Assembly (NCBI GenBank): GCA_002390825.1
Contig: DGQR01000117.1
Location: 1 to 17,673 of the forward strand
Source: Rhodoferax sp. UBA4409
GTDB lineage: Bacteria; Pseudomonadota; Gammaproteobacteria; Burkholderiales; Burkholderiaceae_C
DNA length: 17,673 nt
Direction of reading: 5' to 3'
Position numbers and translations under genes: made by a program. Shown here piece after piece: positions 14,862 through 17,673 of this stretch. Within the stretch, counting starts at the first letter, position 1. Every line of letters starts with the position of its first letter. The notes beneath the pieces were generated by a model, which worked only from the letters and a program-made list of their open reading frames with translations, was not told the DNA's origin and did no database searches.

Positions 14862-14885
14862 GCGGGCACCCGGGGTGTGGACCGC
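14862..14885. terminator. Possible bidirectional hairpin between bktB and the GGDEF gene
   Basis: The 24-bp gap between convergent stops can fold as GCGG (14862-14865) with CCGC (14882-14885) plus an inner CAC/GTG pairing around a CG-rich loop. It is symmetric and would serve both strands, but no U-tract follows, so termination is only suggested by position. Confidence 0.3.
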
Positions 14886-15926
14886 TTAGAACAGGTCCAC
14901 ATCCATCTCATCGGCGGCTTGTTCGGTGAGCTGGCCCTCGGCCACCAGAAGCTGGTAGTTGCACAAGCGGTTGCGGCCATGCTCTTTGGCATAGTACACC
15001 GCCTTGTCGGCCCGGCCGAACGCGCTGCTGGGCGTATCGTTAGGCAGCAACTGCGAGACCCCGATGCTCACCGTGATCGAGCCCACCTGCGGGAACGCGA
15101 AATCGCTCACCCTAAGGCGCAGGCGCTCTAGAGCGATTTCAGCGTGGCTGGCATCGTCGCAGCGCATTAGCACCACAAACTCCTCGCCACCGAATCGGTA
15201 GAGCTGGTCGTAAAACCGGAAGTTGTTGCGCATGAGGCGGGCCAGCAGCAACAGGACCTCATCCCCAATCAAGTGGCCATAGGTGTCGTTGACCCGCTTG
15301 AAGTGGTCAATATCGAGCACCGCCAGCCAGACGCCACCGGCAATCCGGCCCGACTCGCGCCGCTCATCCACGCCCTCAGGCGGGGTGCTGCTGTTATCGG
15401 CCGTGGCTTTGAAAAAAGCGCCATCAAAGGTCTTGCGGTTCAACAACTCGGTGAGTGAATCGCGCTCACCGTAATCCAGCAAGCCGAGCAAATTCTGATA
15501 CGCCAGCAGCACGCTTTGCAGCAAGTCCACGCGTCTGGGGGAGAGGGGTTTGACGGAGGTGACCTCGAGCAAAATGCGCAAGCCATCCCGGGTCCCCATC
15601 GGCAGCACAGCCACGGGCGCGGGCTGGTCTTCTTGCACCGCACGGCCTTTTTCGAAGGCGCGCACACGCAGGGGGAAGTCCATCAAGTGGGGCAATTGGG
15701 TCCAATCCGACCACAACACATCATGGGTCGGTTGGTCCTGGTCATGTCGCATGGTGGCCAGCGCCAGACAACGTTGCTCATCGCCATCGCCCAACACGCG
15801 AATCAAGTCTGCGCGCGTCACACCCAATCCGGCATGCCGCACGACCAAGCGCACCAGCTCAGTGTCTAACGTATCGCGATCCCGCAAACCGCCCAAAGCA
15901 GCGAGACCTTGCACCAAAGCATTCAT
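14886..15926 (-). CDS. Cytoplasmic GGDEF-domain diguanylate cyclase
   Basis: Makes cyclic di-GMP from two GTP. The C-terminal GGDEF domain (about 152-320 of 346) has LDIDHFKRVNDTYGH (204-218, metal-binding Asp205), the active-site GGEEF (246-250) and an intact inhibitory site RFYD (237-240) exactly five residues ahead, so activity and product feedback are both expected. The N-terminal 150 residues have no signal peptide or membrane helix and look like a GAF-type sensor domain (LRILLEVTSVKPLSPRRVDLLQSVLLAYQNLLGLL leads into a linker helix); the ligand is unknown. A low-complexity insert, about 174-198 (SSTPPEGVDERRESGR), sits between the first GGDEF helix and the LDID strand. The ATG at 15926 is the only sensible start. 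It is divergent from the nitronate monooxygenase-type gene across 136 bp in which I see no convincing promoter. Confidence 0.92.
   Translation of the reverse strand: MNALVQGLAALGGLRDRDTLDTELVRLVVRHAGLGVTRADLIRVLGDGDEQRCLALATMRHDQDQPTHDVLWSDWTQLPHLMDFPLRVRAFEKGRAVQEDQPAPVAVLPMGTRDGLRILLEVTSVKPLSPRRVDLLQSVLLAYQNLLGLLDYGERDSLTELLNRKTFDGAFFKATADNSSTPPEGVDERRESGRIAGGVWLAVLDIDHFKRVNDTYGHLIGDEVLLLLARLMRNNFRFYDQLYRFGGEEFVVLMRCDDASHAEIALERLRLRVSDFAFPQVGSITVSIGVSQLLPNDTPSSAFGRADKAVYYAKEHGRNRLCNYQLLVAEGQLTEQAADEMDVDLF
15099..15140. repeat. Inverted repeat within the GGDEF gene
   Basis: GAAATCGCTC (15099-15108) and GAGCGATTTC (15131-15140) are perfect ten-base arms 22 bp apart. The right arm overlaps a perfect 12-bp palindrome, CGCTCTAGAGCG (15124-15135). 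The coding strand here uses CTA, CTT and AGG, uncommon in the surrounding gene. It encodes an ordinary-looking surface helix and strand, so the symmetry is not obviously required by the protein. Confidence 0.45.
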
Positions 15927-16062
15927 GAGGTTTCAACCCAATTCTTGTAGTTGTCTGGTTCCAACACCCGATCGCACTGCAGTTTGACCCAGCGCAAACC
16001 TGCACCAACGCCCAGAACCTAAGCTGCGCGCTTGCAGAACCACCACCATCTTAGACCAGCCC

Positions 16063-17289
16063 ATGAGCAACACCAAGCAGCAAAGCCCTGATATGCCCCC
16101 AGAAGCCCTCCACCTGCTGCACCAAAGCGGCCTGAAGGCTTTGCAGATTGCGGGGCGGACGCTGTTACCCGTGGTGCAGGGCGGCATGGGCATCGGGATC
16201 TCCGGCAACCGCTTGGCTGGCAGCGTGGCGGCCGCAGGCGGGGTGGGCACGCTCTCCAGCGTGGATTTACGCCGCCACCACCCCGACCTGATGGACCGCA
16301 CCCGTGAGCTGGCGCCCGGCGAAAAAGCCAAAGCAGGCATCAATGCCGCCAACCTGGAAGCCATTGACCGCGAAATAAAGGCCGCCCGCGAGCGCACCGG
16401 TGGAAAAGGCCTGCTCGCCATCAACGTGATGCGGGCGGTGAGCGAGTACGCTGCCAACGTGACCCGCGCCCTCGAATCCGGTATTGACGCCGTAGTGGTG
16501 GGTGCCGGCTTGCCGCTGGATTTGCCCGACCTTGCCAAAGACCACCCCAAGGCAGCGCTGATTCCCATTCTTTCCGACGCGCGGGGTGTGCAACTACTCG
16601 TCAAAAAATGGGAGCGCAAAAAGCGCTTGCCCGACGCTATCGTGATCGAGCACCCACGCCTGGCCGGGGGCCACCTGGGGGCTGCCAAGATTGCAGACTT
16701 GCAGGACACCCGGTTTGATTTTGAGAACGTGATTCCCCAAGTGCGCCAGTTTTTCAAAGACGCGGGCTACGAGCAACATATCCCGTTGATTGCCGCCGGC
16801 GGCATCCGCAGCCATGAAGACATTGCACGCCTGCAGGCTCTGGGCGCCGACGCGGTGCAACTGGGCAGCGCGTTTGCGGTGACCGAAGAGAGCGACGCCC
16901 ACGCCGAATTCAAGCGGGTGCTGGCCGAGGCGCGCGAGGAAGACATGGTCGAGTTCACCAGCGTGGCCGGCCTGCCCGCCCGCGCGGTGGGCACGCCTTG
17001 GCTGCGCGCGTACATGAAGATTGAGCCCAAGCTGCAAGCCGTTGCGCATGCGAAGAGCCGCTGCACCAAAAGCTTTGACTGCCTGGGCCAATGCGGCCTG
17101 CGCGATGGTTTGCCGGGCTGGGGCCAGTTTTGTATCGACAACCAACTGGCAGCCGCCTTGCGTGGCGATGTGAAAAAAGGCCTGTTCTTCCGGGGTGCCG
17201 GCCGCCTGCCCTTTGGCGACCAAATCAAAACAGTACGGGAATTGATGCAGCGCTTGCTGACGCCCGGCTTGGCAGGCGCGGCAGCATAA
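16063..17289 (+). CDS. Nitronate monooxygenase-family flavoprotein (2-nitropropane dioxygenase-like)
   Basis: An FMN-dependent TIM-barrel enzyme. Of 408 residues, VVQGGMGIGIS (37-47) is the N-terminal FMN-contact loop, AGGHLG (201-206) carries the His (H204) aligned with the proposed catalytic base, and IAAGGIRSHEDI (243-254) with GADAVQLGSAFAVTEES (261-277) forms the phosphate-binding part. Known members oxidise alkyl nitronates such as propionate-3-nitronate; relatives include FabK enoyl reductases, so the true substrate is uncertain. The C-terminal part has four cysteines (334, 340, 344, 357) in CTKSFDCLGQC and FCIDN, followed by KKGLFFRGAGRLPFGD. The ATG at 16063 lacks a strong ribosome site; a later in-frame ATG at residue 11 is possible. 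It is probably monocistronic, ending before repeat copy B. Confidence 0.87.
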   Translation: MSNTKQQSPDMPPEALHLLHQSGLKALQIAGRTLLPVVQGGMGIGISGNRLAGSVAAAGGVGTLSSVDLRRHHPDLMDRTRELAPGEKAKAGINAANLEAIDREIKAARERTGGKGLLAINVMRAVSEYAANVTRALESGIDAVVVGAGLPLDLPDLAKDHPKAALIPILSDARGVQLLVKKWERKKRLPDAIVIEHPRLAGGHLGAAKIADLQDTRFDFENVIPQVRQFFKDAGYEQHIPLIAAGGIRSHEDIARLQALGADAVQLGSAFAVTEESDAHAEFKRVLAEAREEDMVEFTSVAGLPARAVGTPWLRAYMKIEPKLQAVAHAKSRCTKSFDCLGQCGLRDGLPGWGQFCIDNQLAAALRGDVKKGLFFRGAGRLPFGDQIKTVRELMQRLLTPGLAGAAA

Positions 17290-17312
17290 GTAGCGACATA
17301 AGCAACAAAAAC

Positions 17313-17355
17313 GCTATCAATTCAGGAGCTACTAGCGCATATTCGGCGAGCGCTA
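17313..17355. repeat. Dispersed intergenic hairpin repeat, copy B
   Basis: Bases 17313-17339 (GCTATCAATTC, then AGGAGCTACTAGCGCA) match the minus strand of 11824-11798 with two differences in 27. Here the stem is TAGCGC (17333-17338) with GCGCTA (17350-17355) around an 11-base loop. It fills most of the 81-bp gap between convergent genes. A run of A at 17307-17310 and 17311 would read as T on the minus strand about 20 bases beyond the stem, so a terminator role for the minus-strand gene is possible but not classic. Confidence 0.6.
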
Positions 17356-17370
17356 TAGGACCAAAACCCT

Positions 17371-17673
17371 TTACGCCTCGCCCTGGAACCCGCCGGCGCG
17401 CAGGGTCACCACCAAGGTGTCGCGGTAGCCGCCCTCGGCCAGAGGCTGGATCGGTGTGGACTCGTGGATGACACGCTCATCATCCAAGAGCAGCAGTGAC
17501 CAGGGCTCACTCAGCGTAAAGCGCTGGCCGTTGGGGCCATCGGCCTCAAACACGCGGGTCTCGCCCCCCTTCACACGATCACGCGCCACCATGAACACCG
17601 CCACCAGGTCCACCCCATCGCGGTGGGCGCCTTCAGGGGTAGGGCGGCCAATGCCGTCGGTGGTGTCGATGCG
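17371..17673 (-). CDS. 2OG-Fe dioxygenase family protein (C-terminal part, start beyond window)
   Basis: The last 100 codons of a gene entering from the right edge; the frame is open to the edge, so the methionine-like GTG at 17613 is not the start. The fragment carries the iron-binding facial triad: HRD (H17, D19 of the fragment) in PEGAHRDGVD and a distal His (H70) in DERVIHEST, with Arg84 in GGYRDTL as probable 2-oxoglutarate anchor. GGETRVFEADGPNG and LSEPWSLLLLDDERVIHESTPIQP match the 2OG-Fe dioxygenase family (PF10014), which I recall from BsmA-like and amino-acid-hydroxylating proteins. The substrate is not known here. It converges on the nitronate monooxygenase gene with repeat copy B between. 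Confidence 0.85.
   Translation of the reverse strand, partial: RIDTTDGIGRPTPEGAHRDGVDLVAVFMVARDRVKGGETRVFEADGPNGQRFTLSEPWSLLLLDDERVIHESTPIQPLAEGGYRDTLVVTLRAGGFQGEA

Noticed and set aside
15927..16062. Promoters in the 136-bp gap between the GGDEF and nitronate monooxygenase genes
   Set aside because: TTGACC- and TTGGAA-like words occur, but none has a reasonable -10 box at proper spacing.
15933..16757. A 274-codon minus-strand frame opposite the nitronate monooxygenase gene
   Set aside because: Ser/Arg/Pro-rich shadow; the plus strand has clear flavoprotein motifs.
1..17673. CRISPR array, tRNA, rRNA, insertion sequence or prophage
   Set aside because: No regularly spaced repeats, cloverleaf with CCA-type end, rRNA-like sequence, transposase or phage protein was seen.

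Overview
The window looks like core chromosome of a GC-rich betaproteobacterium, most likely a Comamonadaceae member (Rhodoferax, Curvibacter or Acidovorax type). I infer this from codon use, from the close match of the thiolase to Cupriavidus/Burkholderiales BktB, from a TctB protein typical of these genomes, and from short hairpin repeats of a kind I recall from Comamonadaceae intergenic regions. No rRNA, tRNA, CRISPR array, insertion sequence or phage gene is visible. Sixteen protein genes fill most of the window; two (the first and the last) run off its edges.

Left arm (1-7074, all minus strand). Read in the direction of transcription: a Lol lipoprotein-export permease and its ATPase LolD; a 118-bp gap; a periplasmic branched-chain-amino-acid-type ABC binding protein; a TatD hydrolase; a spermidine-synthase-like methyltransferase-fold protein whose aminopropyltransferase motifs are degenerate; an orphan GspE/PulE-type secretion ATPase joined to it by an ATGA overlap; and, after a gap filled by two abutting palindromes, the start of a TctB membrane protein.

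Middle (7135-12600, plus strand). A 60-bp divergent gap leads into an RpfE-like protein, recJ, a Nudix hydrolase with an N-terminal DUF4743-like region (GTGA overlap with recJ), a ZntB/CorA-type metal transporter, a dispersed hairpin repeat, and an SDR-family reductase. recJ next to rpfE is also the order I recall from the Xanthomonas rpf cluster.

Right arm (12597-17673). ppk2 (minus) meets the SDR gene tail to tail, a single CTAG supplying both stop codons. ppk2 is divergent from bktB (plus), which has a clear sigma70-type promoter with an inverted repeat across its expected start site. bktB converges on a GGDEF diguanylate cyclase (minus), which is divergent from a nitronate monooxygenase-family gene (plus). 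The latter converges, across a second copy of the hairpin repeat, on a partial 2OG-Fe dioxygenase gene (minus).

No wholly new system stands out. The signals that gene content does not explain are small: the two intergenic repeat copies, a 20-bp repeat-like motif embedded in both lolD and recJ without changing protein length, and palindromes placed at likely promoters.
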